A DNA stretch of 64,000 nucleotides. Origin: Candidatus Margulisiibacteriota bacterium (GTDB lineage Bacteria; Margulisbacteria; WOR-1; JAKLHX01; JBAZKV01). The DNA lies in NCBI GenBank assembly GCA_041650635.1, contig JBAZKV010000004.1, positions 1-64,000 on the forward strand, in the 5' to 3' direction. The notes below the pieces were generated by a model. It made no database searches, was not told the origin of the DNA, and saw only the letters and a program-made list of their open reading frames with translations. Of this stretch, positions 30,646 to 39,735 are shown piece by piece. A program made the translations under genes and the position numbers. Numbering within the stretch: the stretch's first letter is position 1; every line of letters starts with the position of its first letter.

Positions 30646-32023
30646 CGAGCATGTGGGTGGAGCAGGAGATGCAGGGGTCATATGCTCTGGCAAGCATTTC
30701 CAGGTTTAATGTAATGTCTTCTGTAGAGACGCCCTGCAGGACGTTTCTACCTGCCACGCCCGCACCATTAATTAATTCCGGCACCAATTTTCTCATATCT
30801 TCCTCAAGATTAGCCATGTTCTGGTTGGTTGGTATCACGCAATTTGCGGCTGTAATCAGCCCTTTTTCATCTATCGTGTATTCATGGAACAGGGTGCCTC
30901 TGGGGACCTCGGCGCAGCCAACGCCAGTATTGGGCCTGTAGGAAGGGGTCTGATCCTTCTTTGGCCAAGAGCTTACGATAGATTTGGACTCATCAAGTCC
31001 TTCGCTAAGGACTTTTTTAAGTATCTTGATAGATTCCTCAAGACAGTGCACCCATTCAACCAGCTGAGCGGCCGTGTTCAAATACGGATTGCTGCAGGGG
31101 GCCTTTAATCCGAGTTCTTTGGCTGTATCCTTGCCCCTTTTATTCAACTGGGCAAAATTGTTGTTAAACCTTGAAAGAGCTCCGACCGCATAAGGTTTGC
31201 CTCCTATGTGGGCGACCTTTGCCCTTGAATAATCAAGCACTGTTTCACTCAAAAGGGCCCTGTAGTCTTTGTCCGTGGCCTTGCGTTGCCCGTTAACTGC
31301 AAGAGAGCCTTCGTATAGCGCGTATTCCTTATCAGCTTTAAGCGAAAGATACTGTGTCGGCCTCTCATATTCGGGGAACTCAAGGGTCTTGAACACCTTT
31401 AAGGTTTCCTCGGCGTCGCCGCGGGCTTCCAGCATCATAGAATACAACTTCTCAAGATTCTCCCTGGAAGGGAGCTTGGTAAGGCCGCCTATCACATAAG
31501 TAATGGGGTGAATGTGTCTTCCCGCCAGGACCTCGCCGGCAAAATCGCTCATTTTTTTCATGCGGAGAGCGCGCTCTATCATGGACTTGTGCGTCTTGAT
31601 AAGAGGGAAAATGCTTTTGACTCCCAGAAGGTCGGGGGCAACAAGGATGTAGATATGAAGGATATGGCTGTCCAGTATTTCTGTGTTAAGGAGCAGCTTT
31701 CTGAGCATTACGGTCTGGGCTGAAGGGACTATTCCCAGGACATCTTCTCCTGCCTTAACAGAGGCCAAGGTGTGTCCGCAGGCGCATATGCCGCAGATCC
31801 TGCTGGTAATATGCTGGGCTTCCCAGATAGAGCGCCCTACAAGCATGGACTCAAAGAATCTGGGGGATTCTATGACCTGGAATTGGCATTTTTCCAAAGC
31901 GCCGTTCTTAACATCCACGACTATGCTGCCATGGCCCTCCACCCTTGTAAGGTAGTGGACATCTATCTTAACGTTCTTTGCGCTATTTGAACTCGTTGTC
32001 ATATTTTGCTCCGGTGGAGTCAT
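30629..32023 (-). CDS. [NiFe]-hydrogenase large (catalytic) subunit, group 3b type
   Basis: 464-residue catalytic subunit (alpha of sulfhydrogenase-type cytoplasmic hydrogenases). The nickel ligands are in RICGICACGH near residue 70 and DPCISCSTH near the C-terminus. The seven residues after that His (MLDVKFI) are the tail cut by the protease encoded next. The gene order upstream (beta, gamma, delta, alpha) is that of hydBGDA in Pyrococcus. The enzyme couples H2 to NAD(P)H. Residues about 425-434 (GRNVLQGVST) are encoded by a 28-bp palindrome (30723-30750) inserted in frame close to the C-terminus. Confidence 0.95.
   Translation of the reverse strand: MTPPEQNMTTSSNSAKNVKIDVHYLTRVEGHGSIVVDVKNGALEKCQFQVIESPRFFESMLVGRSIWEAQHITSRICGICACGHTLASVKAGEDVLGIVPSAQTVMLRKLLLNTEILDSHILHIYILVAPDLLGVKSIFPLIKTHKSMIERALRMKKMSDFAGEVLAGRHIHPITYVIGGLTKLPSRENLEKLYSMMLEARGDAEETLKVFKTLEFPEYERPTQYLSLKADKEYALYEGSLAVNGQRKATDKDYRALLSETVLDYSRAKVAHIGGKPYAVGALSRFNNNFAQLNKRGKDTAKELGLKAPCSNPYLNTAAQLVEWVHCLEESIKILKKVLSEGLDESKSIVSSWPKKDQTPSYRPNTGVGCAEVPRGTLFHEYTIDEKGLITAANCVIPTNQNMANLEEDMRKLVPELINGAGVAGRNVLQGVSTEDITLNLEMLARAYDPCISCSTHMLDVKFI
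30723..30750. repeat. 28-bp palindromic element, copy C (in hydrogenase large subunit)
   Basis: 28-bp near-perfect palindrome with outer arms GTAGAGAC/GTTTCTAC around a CCTGCAGG centre. Same length and outline as the GTAGGGGC copies but a different arm sequence, and read in a different codon phase. It lies upstream of the conserved DPCISC motif without breaking the frame. Confidence 0.75.
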
Positions 32024-32750
32024 TATAAAGCGTGAACTTATTAAGTATGTCTTCTACTGTAAGGCCGTATTTGAGTAAAATGTCCTTCTGGGCCGAGGAT
32101 GCAGGGTCGCTCAGGAGCCCCCTGCAGCCGTAGCACTTGTTGCCATTGTTTATGCACCAGGAATTGCAGCCCGCCCTGGTGACCGGGCCCAGACAATCTT
32201 CCCCCTTTTCGTAGCGGCAGACATTCTCGTTCATTTTACACTCAATGCAAACCGGATGATCGGGAACAGCATAGGGCTTTCCCAGCAGGATGCACTTGAT
32301 AACGGAGATCACTTCCGGAACATAGACCGGACAGCCGTTAATGAAGTAATCAACAGACACCACCTCGTGGACAGGCATGGTCTTTACAGTGTTGACCCCT
32401 CCTGCCTTGTCCCCGTATACCGTTCTTTTTGCTTCTTCAAGCGGTTTTCTGTTCTTCATCCCGTTTATGCCGCCTATAGTGGCGCAGGCACCCAGGGCAA
32501 CGACCACCTTGGCTTTTTCCCTAATGGTTTTTATCCTTTTTATGTCGTTCTCTGTGGTAATACTGCCTTCTACAAAGGCAATGTCATAATCCTGGCCGTT
32601 CTCCGACATGATCTCCCTGAAGTTAACGATATCCACCAGTTCCAAAAGCTCCAAAAGGGTAGAGCCTATATTGGCGAACTGCAGCTGGCAGCCCTCGCAG
32701 TCCGAAAAATCAAAGAACGCCAGTTTCGGTTTTCTTTCAGGCTTTTTCAA
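31983..32750 (-). CDS. [NiFe]-hydrogenase small (delta) subunit
   Basis: 255-residue iron-sulfur subunit that passes electrons from the nickel site. The proximal-cluster Cys appear in FSDCEGCQLQ, GACATIGG and NGCPV. Further clusters are bound by CIECKMNENVCRYEKGEDCLG and CNSWCINNGNKCYGC. This is the pattern of group 3 small subunits, with no Tat signal, so the enzyme is cytoplasmic. It overlaps the gamma subunit by 14 bp and the large subunit by 41 bp. Confidence 0.95.
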   Translation of the reverse strand: MKKPERKPKLAFFDFSDCEGCQLQFANIGSTLLELLELVDIVNFREIMSENGQDYDIAFVEGSITTENDIKRIKTIREKAKVVVALGACATIGGINGMKNRKPLEEAKRTVYGDKAGGVNTVKTMPVHEVVSVDYFINGCPVYVPEVISVIKCILLGKPYAVPDHPVCIECKMNENVCRYEKGEDCLGPVTRAGCNSWCINNGNKCYGCRGLLSDPASSAQKDILLKYGLTVEDILNKFTLYNDSTGAKYDNEFK

Positions 32751-33600
32751 GGCATTCCCCCTTAAATTGCTTTATCTGCTCATAGGTAAAAACCGGTCCG
32801 CTCTGGCACACATAAGTTCCTTCTATCTGGCAGTGGCCGCACTTACCGAGCCCGCATTTCATCCTGCGCTCAAGAGAGACCAGTATCTGGTGGTCCGGTA
32901 TCTTTTTCTCCAAAAGATGCACTATCACAAATTTATACATTACCGGAGGGCCTACTACCACTCCGTAAGTTCTTTCGGGAATGATATCCACTCCCGGTAT
33001 CAGGGTCGTTATCAGCCCTACATTGCCTGCCCATTCATCGTCAGGTTTGTCCACGGTGCAGCTGAACTTTATCTCGGACCTTTTCATCCACTCGCTGGTC
33101 TCCCTGCCAAAAAGGATCTCTTTAGGGGTTTTGCATCCCAGAAGTATCTGCACATTTCCAAACTCATTCCTCTGGGCAGTGACATATCTGATAAGGGATC
33201 TCAAGGGAACAAGCCCAAGCCCGCCCCCTATGATCAAAAGATCAAAGCCCGACATGCTGTCCACGGGGAATCCTTTGCCGTAAGGGCCCCGTATCCCCAC
33301 CAGATCGCCTTTTTCGAGCCTGTGAAGCTGCCTGGTGAGCGAACCCACTGCACGGACCGTCAGCTCAAAATAACCTTTGTCGGTAGGGGATGAGCAAACA
33401 GAAATAGGAGCTTCTCCAAAACCGAAGACCGAGACCATTACGAACTGGCCCGGCATATGTCCAAGCTCCCTTTTTCCTTCCAACTCTATGCGGAAAAGTT
33501 TTTCCTGCTCTCCCTCCATCCGGGTTTCAACGATCTTTCCCTTCATCTGGCCATAGGGAAAGGAGCCCATTTTTTCTAAAAGCTCTTTTCTGTCCATCAC
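32737..33600 (-). CDS. Hydrogenase FAD/NAD(P)-binding (gamma) subunit
   Basis: 287-residue ferredoxin-NADP-reductase-like subunit. The FAD-binding barrel is followed by the nucleotide motif LLIIGGGLGLVPLRSLIRY. A C-terminal [2Fe-2S] site is seen (MKCGLGKCGHCQIEGTYVC). It is the diaphorase of group 3b hydrogenases, moving electrons between the iron-sulfur chain and NAD(P)H. It overlaps the beta subunit by 4 bp and the delta subunit by 14 bp. Confidence 0.94.
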   Translation of the reverse strand: MMDRKELLEKMGSFPYGQMKGKIVETRMEGEQEKLFRIELEGKRELGHMPGQFVMVSVFGFGEAPISVCSSPTDKGYFELTVRAVGSLTRQLHRLEKGDLVGIRGPYGKGFPVDSMSGFDLLIIGGGLGLVPLRSLIRYVTAQRNEFGNVQILLGCKTPKEILFGRETSEWMKRSEIKFSCTVDKPDDEWAGNVGLITTLIPGVDIIPERTYGVVVGPPVMYKFVIVHLLEKKIPDHQILVSLERRMKCGLGKCGHCQIEGTYVCQSGPVFTYEQIKQFKGECLEKA

Positions 33601-34628
33601 GCAACCTCTTTCAGCAGCGCGTTCACGGTCTCTTTAAGGTCGATACCGGCCATGCAGGCCCTGGTGCATCTTCCGCAGCCCGTGCAGAAATACCTGTTGA
33701 ATTTGTCCGCAGGGTATTTAAATTTTCTATAATATCTGTGTCTTTGCCTTAAGTCGCGGCCTTTTCTAAAATCATGGCCCCCGGCGACTTTTGCAAAATC
33801 CTCCATTTGGCAGGAATCCCAGATCCTGTACCTTGTGCCGCTGCCAAGGTCAAGCGACAATTCGTCCTCGACATTAAAGCAGTAGCAGGTAGGGCAGACC
33901 GAAGTGCAATTGCCGCAGCCCACGCATCTTCTCCCAGTATCCTCCCATACCTTGGCGTTAAAACCTTTATCAAAGGCCTCATACACTTTGGAGACGGGAG
34001 CGTCCAATTCCTCTTTGAAGACCCGGTTCTTTTCTTCTCTGGCGCTGTCCAGCGCTTTCATGTTTGAGCTATCTGCCTTCTTGATATAGGAGAGTCCTTT
34101 TATAAGAGCTTCCCCCTTTTCGGAATTAACATGGATAATGTAGCTGTCCCCTATATCAGTAAGCATCAGATCGTAACCGCCCCTTGGCAGATGATTGCCC
34201 ATAGAGGCGCATGAGGCGTGGCTGTCGCAGTATTTCATGCACTCGAAGCCTATGATGGTCATCCTGTCTTTTCTGCTAAGGTAATACGGGTCGGCCGGCT
34301 GCTCCCTAAAAACGGCATCCATGCACTGTATGCCGGCTATGTCGCAGGTGTGTACCGCGAAAAGGATGAACTCTTCGGGTTCCTTGAGGTCCCTTTCTTC
34401 CTTAAGGGTCTTTGTGTCGAACTTTGCCAGCTTCTCTTTCTGCGGAAAATAATACTTTTTTGGCGGAAGGATCGTAGGGATATAGTCCAGGCAGATCTCG
34501 CTCACATCCTTTATGGGTCTGAAAACATAGAGATTTTCTTTCTTTTTGGGGGCATAAAAGCGGGCCTTTTTCTGAAGGTGGCGGATCCATTTTTCAAGGT
34601 CCGTTTTTTTGACCAACGCGTATTTCAT
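33597..34628 (-). CDS. Hydrogenase 4Fe-4S (beta) subunit
   Basis: 343-residue electron-transfer subunit with two visible [4Fe-4S] motifs: CVGCGNCTSVCPTCYCF (about 232-248) and CTGCGRCTRACMAGI near the C-terminus. It corresponds to HydB of sulfhydrogenases. The N-terminal part is the conserved substrate-binding-like region of this family (ALVKKTDLEKWI). It overlaps the HypA-like gene and the gamma subunit by 4 bp each, so all genes of the cluster are translationally coupled. Confidence 0.93.
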   Translation of the reverse strand: MKYALVKKTDLEKWIRHLQKKARFYAPKKKENLYVFRPIKDVSEICLDYIPTILPPKKYYFPQKEKLAKFDTKTLKEERDLKEPEEFILFAVHTCDIAGIQCMDAVFREQPADPYYLSRKDRMTIIGFECMKYCDSHASCASMGNHLPRGGYDLMLTDIGDSYIIHVNSEKGEALIKGLSYIKKADSSNMKALDSAREEKNRVFKEELDAPVSKVYEAFDKGFNAKVWEDTGRRCVGCGNCTSVCPTCYCFNVEDELSLDLGSGTRYRIWDSCQMEDFAKVAGGHDFRKGRDLRQRHRYYRKFKYPADKFNRYFCTGCGRCTRACMAGIDLKETVNALLKEVA

Positions 34629-34867
34629 GCGTATTCCAGTTCGGTTATCTCAAATTCAGGGCCATAGGGGACTTCTTTAAAATCTATCTCTATGTCTTTG
34701 CCTCCCGAATTTAGGGCGGCCTGCTCAAAATGGGACAAAAAGTGTTCCCTGCTCAAGCCGGAAAATCTGGAAAGGTTAACGGATATCTTTCTGATCTTCT
34801 TGTCCGAAGCTTTTTCTTCTTCCTCAAGGTACCTTATCAAATTTTGGAACAAGTGCGCCTCGTGCAT
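34625..34867 (-). CDS. Shortened HypA-like nickel protein (no zinc ribbon)
   Basis: 80-residue protein that begins MHEAHLFQNLI and continues with the beta-alpha core of HypA (KIRKISVNLSRFSGLSREHFLSHFEQAAL). HypA inserts nickel into hydrogenases; its N-terminal MHE binds Ni. The CxxC zinc-ribbon half of normal HypA (about 113 residues) is missing; the sequence goes straight to FKEVPYGPEFEITELEYA. It is the first gene of the hydrogenase operon and overlaps the beta subunit by 4 bp. Other hyp genes are not in the window. It may be a hydrogenase-specific helper. Confidence 0.75.
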   Translation of the reverse strand: MHEAHLFQNLIRYLEEEEKASDKKIRKISVNLSRFSGLSREHFLSHFEQAALNSGGKDIEIDFKEVPYGPEFEITELEYA

Positions 34868-34923
34868 GATGAGTGTAGATATTATAGCAAATAAATGAAA
34901 TTAAAATGCAAACAGGCCGATAA

Positions 34924-35973
34924 ATGGTAGATATGGGCAAAAAGATCACAGGCCAGACCCCGCAATTCCTCTCGCATACGGCATGGCTTACAAGCGGCCC
35001 ATTCTCGGTACGCCTTGGCAGACAGGTCTCGCGCCTCATGTGTTCGGACAGAGAGCTTCAGGGAATGCTGGCGCCAAAAGTGAACGGCGACGCAAGGTTG
35101 AGCCTGTTCCATGATGTCAGGACAAGGGTCCGGGAGATCTACGGAGGCATATGGACCGGGGCTGTTAATGCTTACGATACTTTCAAAACCGCTAATCCGG
35201 AATTATTTGCCCAGCTTGTTGATAAAGGGTATGTAGACAGAGCGGGAAATATGCTTCAAGGGCTGGGAAGCGTCCGCAAGGCTGCGGATATAAGAATTAA
35301 TGCCGGCACATCAGAAAAAAGTCATATTTTCGATTTGCTGAGGATCTGCTTTCTTCCATTCCAGATGGCAGTAGAACACGGACTTGACACATTGCCTTGC
35401 CCGGGATACCTTATGGGGCTTGCCCAGGAATGGCCTGTAACGGATGACGAGATGTTGGGAATGGCTTTACGGCACGAGGCAGGTCACATTGCGGCAGGCT
35501 TTATTTCTGAGGAGGACATAATCGGACTTAACGGCCGGTTTTCTAGAGGTCCTTTCGAAAGAGAGGTTCTGGCCACTCTTATAAACGCATTCGAAGACAA
35601 TAAAGTTGTCCGCTTCCAGCTTATGAACGGCTTTAGGGGTTCGGCCGAGGGTTATGTGGAAATTTCGATCGGTATTTTCAGGAGAAGGCTTCAGGTCATG
35701 CAGGCTCGGGACAAATGGATGATCCCGTTCCATTATCTTTCCCATGTCTTTATGGTGCCGCTTGCCTTTGAAATGGTACAGGACCCGGGCGCGGCAGATA
35801 TATCAAAAAGAGTAGACAATCTATACAAGAAATATGTTGACGACAAAAGCAGGGCTCTAATAAAAAGACTGGAAGAGGCAGCAGGCCTAATTATAGAAGG
35901 TCCTGAATGGACCAGGCCGGAGGTCTTTAGTTCAATATTTGATCCCGTAGCCCTATGGGCAAAGACCCTTTAA
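34924..35973 (+). CDS. Orphan protein with HExxH zinc-protease motif
   Basis: 349-residue protein with no recognised family. It contains LRHEAGHIAAGF (HEAGH at 184-188), the zinc site of gluzincin-type metallopeptidases. About 36 residues later comes NAFEDNKV (Glu224), which could give the third ligand, like the N.xED.R segments of CobT/VWA-linked metalloproteases. There is no signal peptide, and a few moderately hydrophobic stretches (ICFLPFQMAV, PFHYLSHVFMVPLAFEM) are present. An alternative start is the ATG at 34933. It diverges from the hydrogenase operon and ends at a strong terminator. Confidence 0.6.
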   Translation: MVDMGKKITGQTPQFLSHTAWLTSGPFSVRLGRQVSRLMCSDRELQGMLAPKVNGDARLSLFHDVRTRVREIYGGIWTGAVNAYDTFKTANPELFAQLVDKGYVDRAGNMLQGLGSVRKAADIRINAGTSEKSHIFDLLRICFLPFQMAVEHGLDTLPCPGYLMGLAQEWPVTDDEMLGMALRHEAGHIAAGFISEEDIIGLNGRFSRGPFEREVLATLINAFEDNKVVRFQLMNGFRGSAEGYVEISIGIFRRRLQVMQARDKWMIPFHYLSHVFMVPLAFEMVQDPGAADISKRVDNLYKKYVDDKSRALIKRLEEAAGLIIEGPEWTRPEVFSSIFDPVALWAKTL

Positions 35974-35982
35974 CCATAAAAA

Positions 35983-36004
35983 AAGGCGGCCTAAAGGCCG
36001 CCTT
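35983..36004 (-). terminator. Intrinsic terminator between the metalloprotease-like gene and hppA
   Basis: A 9-bp stem AAGGCGGCC/GGCCGCCTT with a 4-nt loop. On the minus strand it is followed by a run of T, so it ends hppA transcription; on the plus strand it could also end the convergent gene. It is the clearest terminator in the window. Confidence 0.9.
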
Positions 36005-36025
36005 AAATAGTGAACTGACCAAGGG

Positions 36026-38281
36026 TTACAACTGCTTTTTTGCGTTCCCCCTCTTGTTCATATAGACCGCAAGAATGACCAGCAGCACGGACACTGTAAT
36101 GATCACGGTCTTAACCGCCGGAGAAACCCCGTGAAATATGAGCGGCACTATCAAAAGCGCCACAAGGTTCATGACCTTGATCAGAGGGTTAAGGGCAGGG
36201 CCTGCGGTGTCTTTGAACGGATCCCCGACAGTATCGCCGATGACCGCGGCTTTGTGGGCGTCAGAACCTTTTCCTCCCAGCATCCCCATCTCAATGGCTT
36301 TTTTAGCGTTGTCCCAAATGCCGCCTGAATTGGCAAGGAGCACGGCCAAAAGCTGTCCGACCAGAATTGCTCCTGCAAGAAAACCGCCCAGCGCAGCCGT
36401 GCCAAGGGCAAAGCCGACAGCTATCGGAGTGAATATTGCAAGCAGTGCCGGGCCGATCAACTCCTTTTGTGCGGCAGATGTTACTATGTCAACGCACTTA
36501 AAATATTCCGGCTTGTTCTTCTTTTCCATTATTCCGGGTATTTCCCTGAACTGCCGCCTTACTTCTTCCACGACCATCTGGGCAGCCCTTCCCACAGCCT
36601 TGATAAGGAATGACGAGAACAGGAAGGTTACGGCGCCCCCGATAAGAAGGCCGATGAACACATCGGACATGTTCAATTGAATACCGGTCTCAAGCAGGCC
36701 GCCTTCTTCCACGAAAGACCTGAACAGGGCTATCGCAGCAATGACAGCGGTCGCTATCGCAAAACCTTTGGTAAGAGCCTTTGTGGTGTTGCCAACGGCA
36801 TCAAGTTTGGAGACGATCTTTTCGGCCTTGCTTCCCTGGCCTCTGTAAGTACCGGACATTTCAAAGATCCCGTTAGCGTTGTCGGCGATCGGCCCGTAAG
36901 TGTCCATTGCCAGGATAAAACCGGTCGTTGTCAACAGTCCCAGTCCCGCAAGGGCGACCCCGTACGCCGACAGTGCCATATTGCCCCCGAAGATGGCCAT
37001 GGAGGCAAAAATGGTGGCTGATATTGCGACAATAGACCAGACCGAGGATTCCTGCGCCAGAGCAAAACCGGAAAGGATCAATGTTGCCGGCCCGGACTTG
37101 GCGGACTCAACGGTCTCTTTAATGGGATTGTTCTCTGTGTGGGTAAAATAATTGGTCAGCATCTCTATTACCACTGCCAGCACTATTCCGACAAAGGTGG
37201 CAAGAGCAAACCTCCACCATTCTGCGCCCGGTATCGGATAGTTAAGATAGAGATAACAGATAGCGACAAAACCGATTATCGAAGTTATAGAGGCTACCCA
37301 AAAACCAAAATTGATCGGCTTCATCGGGTCCCCGATCTCTTCTGTGTCTTTGCCTCTGACGGACCATGTGCCTATGATGGAAGCGAACACTCCGACTGCT
37401 CTGACAAGAAGCGGGTACATGACAAGCTTCAGCGCCATAAGGGCTGCCATTCCGCCAAAAAGCGCCTGAAAGCCTTTGTCCGCAAGCGTTGCCGCTCCCA
37501 ATATAAGGGCAGCGACAAGGGTCACCTCGTAGCTTTCAAAAACATCCGCTGCCATTCCGGCGCAGTCCCCGACATTGTCCCCGACATTGTCGGCTATGAC
37601 CGCCGCGTTCCTGGGATCGTCCTCCGGTATGTTCTTTTCCACTTTTCCTACCAGGTCCGCGCCGACATCAGCCGCTTTGGTGTAAATGCCGCCGCCTATC
37701 CTCATGAACAGCGCAACAAGGCATCCGCCAAAACCAAAACCAACCAGGACCTTCATGGCATCCTGTTTAAAGATCAGGAATATGAGCGTGGCGCCGAGCA
37801 GCCCAAGCCCCACGGTGAACATGCCCGATACGGTACCGGCCTCAAAAGCGACCTCAAGGGCTTTCTTAAAGCTGGTAAGAGCGGCATTTGCCACTCTGAC
37901 ATTTGCCCTTACCGCAAGGTTCATTCCCACAAAGCCAGCCCCGGCCGAAGCAAAAGCCCCCAAAAGGAAGGCAATGGCTATGCCAAAGGGAAGCACGGGG
38001 TTATCAGGAAATACGGGGACATACATGAAATACAGTCCCACAGTGATAAGCGCTATGAATATGCCCATCACTTTGAACTGCCTTGTAAGATAAGCGGCAG
38101 AGCCTTCCTGTATGGCTTTTGCCACCTCGATCATTTCCTTAGAGCCTTGGGGCGCCCGGAGGACCTTCCAGGCCATGTAAGCTCCGTACAACAGGGCAAC
38201 AAGCGCGGAAGCGAGCACCAGCCAAAGAAGACCGGATTCAAGCGGACGCAGAGCGGGCAGAACTATGGATGCTTCTGACAT
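36026..38281 (-). CDS. hppA: Membrane-bound proton-translocating pyrophosphatase
   Basis: 751-residue integral membrane enzyme, about 16 helices, that pumps ions with the energy of pyrophosphate hydrolysis. Substrate motifs DNVGDNVGDCAGMAADVFESYEV and GDTVGDPFKDTAGPALNPLIK are intact. In the segment GNTTKALTKG the diagnostic position is Lys, the mark of the K+-independent class, which pumps protons; K+-dependent enzymes have Ala there. It can conserve energy from biosynthetic PPi in a fermentative cell. It is separated from enolase upstream by 12 bp. Confidence 0.96.
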   Translation of the reverse strand: MSEASIVLPALRPLESGLLWLVLASALVALLYGAYMAWKVLRAPQGSKEMIEVAKAIQEGSAAYLTRQFKVMGIFIALITVGLYFMYVPVFPDNPVLPFGIAIAFLLGAFASAGAGFVGMNLAVRANVRVANAALTSFKKALEVAFEAGTVSGMFTVGLGLLGATLIFLIFKQDAMKVLVGFGFGGCLVALFMRIGGGIYTKAADVGADLVGKVEKNIPEDDPRNAAVIADNVGDNVGDCAGMAADVFESYEVTLVAALILGAATLADKGFQALFGGMAALMALKLVMYPLLVRAVGVFASIIGTWSVRGKDTEEIGDPMKPINFGFWVASITSIIGFVAICYLYLNYPIPGAEWWRFALATFVGIVLAVVIEMLTNYFTHTENNPIKETVESAKSGPATLILSGFALAQESSVWSIVAISATIFASMAIFGGNMALSAYGVALAGLGLLTTTGFILAMDTYGPIADNANGIFEMSGTYRGQGSKAEKIVSKLDAVGNTTKALTKGFAIATAVIAAIALFRSFVEEGGLLETGIQLNMSDVFIGLLIGGAVTFLFSSFLIKAVGRAAQMVVEEVRRQFREIPGIMEKKNKPEYFKCVDIVTSAAQKELIGPALLAIFTPIAVGFALGTAALGGFLAGAILVGQLLAVLLANSGGIWDNAKKAIEMGMLGGKGSDAHKAAVIGDTVGDPFKDTAGPALNPLIKVMNLVALLIVPLIFHGVSPAVKTVIITVSVLLVILAVYMNKRGNAKKQL

Positions 38282-38293
38282 TTTTCTTCCTTT

Positions 38294-39622
38294 CTATTTA
38301 TTTGCGAAGGCCTCGAGCCCGAGGTATTTTGCCTCTGTGCCGAGTTCCTCTTCGATCCTGAGCAATTGGTTGTATTTGCAGACACGGTCCGTTCTGGCGG
38401 GAGCCCCCGTTTTTATCATTCCCGAATTTGTGGCGACCACCAGGTCGGCTATAGTGGTGTCCTCGGATTCGCCGCTCCTGTGGGACACGACAGAAGTGTA
38501 TTTTGCCTTTCTTGCCATTTCCATCGCGGCAAGGGTCTCGGACAGGGAGCCTATCTGATTGAGCTTGATAAGTATTGAATTCCCGGCCTTTTCCTGTATA
38601 CCCTTTGAAAGAAGTTTGACATTTGTAACAAAAAGGTCGTCGCCTACCAGCTGTATCTTTTTGCCGAGCCTTTTGGTCAACAGCTTCCAGCCTTCCCAGT
38701 CCTCCTGGGCAAGCCCGTCCTCGATAGAGATTATCGGGTAGTCGGAAGCAAGTTTTTCGTAGAGATCGACCATTTCCTCTGATGAAAGAGCTCTTCCTTC
38801 GCTCTTCAATTCATATTTCCCGTTCTTATAGAATTCTGAAGAAGCGGGGTCCAGACAGATGTTTATTTGTTCTCCCGGTTTGTATCCGGCTTTTTCCACG
38901 GCCTCTACTATTGCCTTAAGCGCCCCTTCATTGGTCCCCAACGCGGGAGCAAAACCGCCCTCATCTCCTACGGTCGTGGGCTGCCCCTTTGCTTTTACGA
39001 CACCTTTAAGGGTGTGATAGACTTCCGCACACATTCTCAGCGCCTCTTTAAAAGACTTTGCTCCGGTCGGGGCTATCATGTATTCTTGGAACTCCGTGTT
39101 CCATCCGGCATGAGCGCCGCCGTTGAGCACATTCATCATGGGGGTGGGAAGCACTGCAGCTTTTTTGCCGCCGATATAGGAGAAAAGCGAGATCCCCAGA
39201 CCGTTCGCGGCCGCGTGTGCCGCGGCAAGAGACACGGCAAGGATGGCATTGGCGCCTAGATTTGATTTGTTTTCGGTCCCGTCCAGTTCAAGCATGGCCG
39301 CATCAATTTCGAATTGGGAGGTTACCGGCAGACCTTTAATTTTAACCTCGATCTTTGAAACATTGGCAACGGCTTTTTGGACCCCTTTGCCGAGATACCG
39401 GCCTTTGTTCCCGTCCCTTAACTCCAGTGCCTCGTGTATCCCTGTGGAGGCGCCGGAGGGTACAATAGCCCTTCCCAGTGTGCCGTTCTTTGTAATGACA
39501 TCGACCTCTACGGTGGGATTGCCTCTTGAATCAAGGACCTCCCTTCCGATGACCTTTTCTATCTTCATCCCTTCGGACCTCGAATTCTTTTTGCAGAACC
39601 TTTTTGCGATATCCTCGAACAT
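38294..39622 (-). CDS. eno: Enolase (phosphopyruvate hydratase)
   Basis: Glycolytic enzyme converting 2-phosphoglycerate to phosphoenolpyruvate. Motifs: REVLDSRGNPTVEVDV, GASTGIHEALELRDG, the metal ligands in LIKLNQIGSLSETL and SHRSGESEDTTIADL. The conserved family start is at 39568 (MKIEKVIGREVL, 424 residues), but that ATG has only a poorly spaced GAAGGG. The ATG at 39622 has a strong AAGGAG 7 nt upstream and would add an 18-residue extension (MFEDIAKRFCKKNSRSEG). The upstream start is given here; the extension is the doubtful part. Confidence 0.93.
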   Translation of the reverse strand: MFEDIAKRFCKKNSRSEGMKIEKVIGREVLDSRGNPTVEVDVITKNGTLGRAIVPSGASTGIHEALELRDGNKGRYLGKGVQKAVANVSKIEVKIKGLPVTSQFEIDAAMLELDGTENKSNLGANAILAVSLAAAHAAANGLGISLFSYIGGKKAAVLPTPMMNVLNGGAHAGWNTEFQEYMIAPTGAKSFKEALRMCAEVYHTLKGVVKAKGQPTTVGDEGGFAPALGTNEGALKAIVEAVEKAGYKPGEQINICLDPASSEFYKNGKYELKSEGRALSSEEMVDLYEKLASDYPIISIEDGLAQEDWEGWKLLTKRLGKKIQLVGDDLFVTNVKLLSKGIQEKAGNSILIKLNQIGSLSETLAAMEMARKAKYTSVVSHRSGESEDTTIADLVVATNSGMIKTGAPARTDRVCKYNQLLRIEEELGTEAKYLGLEAFANK

Positions 39623-39720
39623 CTATGGCTCCTTTCGGGAAAATTGCGTATCAAACAGCACCATTTTATCACAAAAAATATCCCTGTGTTCCCGTACGGT
39701 CTTTGAGAATGCTCAGATGT

Positions 39721-39735
39721 TATAATGTCCGCATG
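39721..39735 (+). promoter_or_regulatory. -10 box 6 nt before an ATG (leaderless layout)
   Basis: TATAAT at 39721-39726 is followed by 6 nt and the ATG at 39733 of the first acetyltransferase gene. No Shine-Dalgarno is present. A matching -35 is weak. Confidence 0.6.

Noticed and set aside
37139..38278. 379-residue plus-strand open frame
   Set aside because: It is exactly antisense to hppA, a complete conserved gene, and has the Lys/His/Ser-rich composition of a mirror frame.
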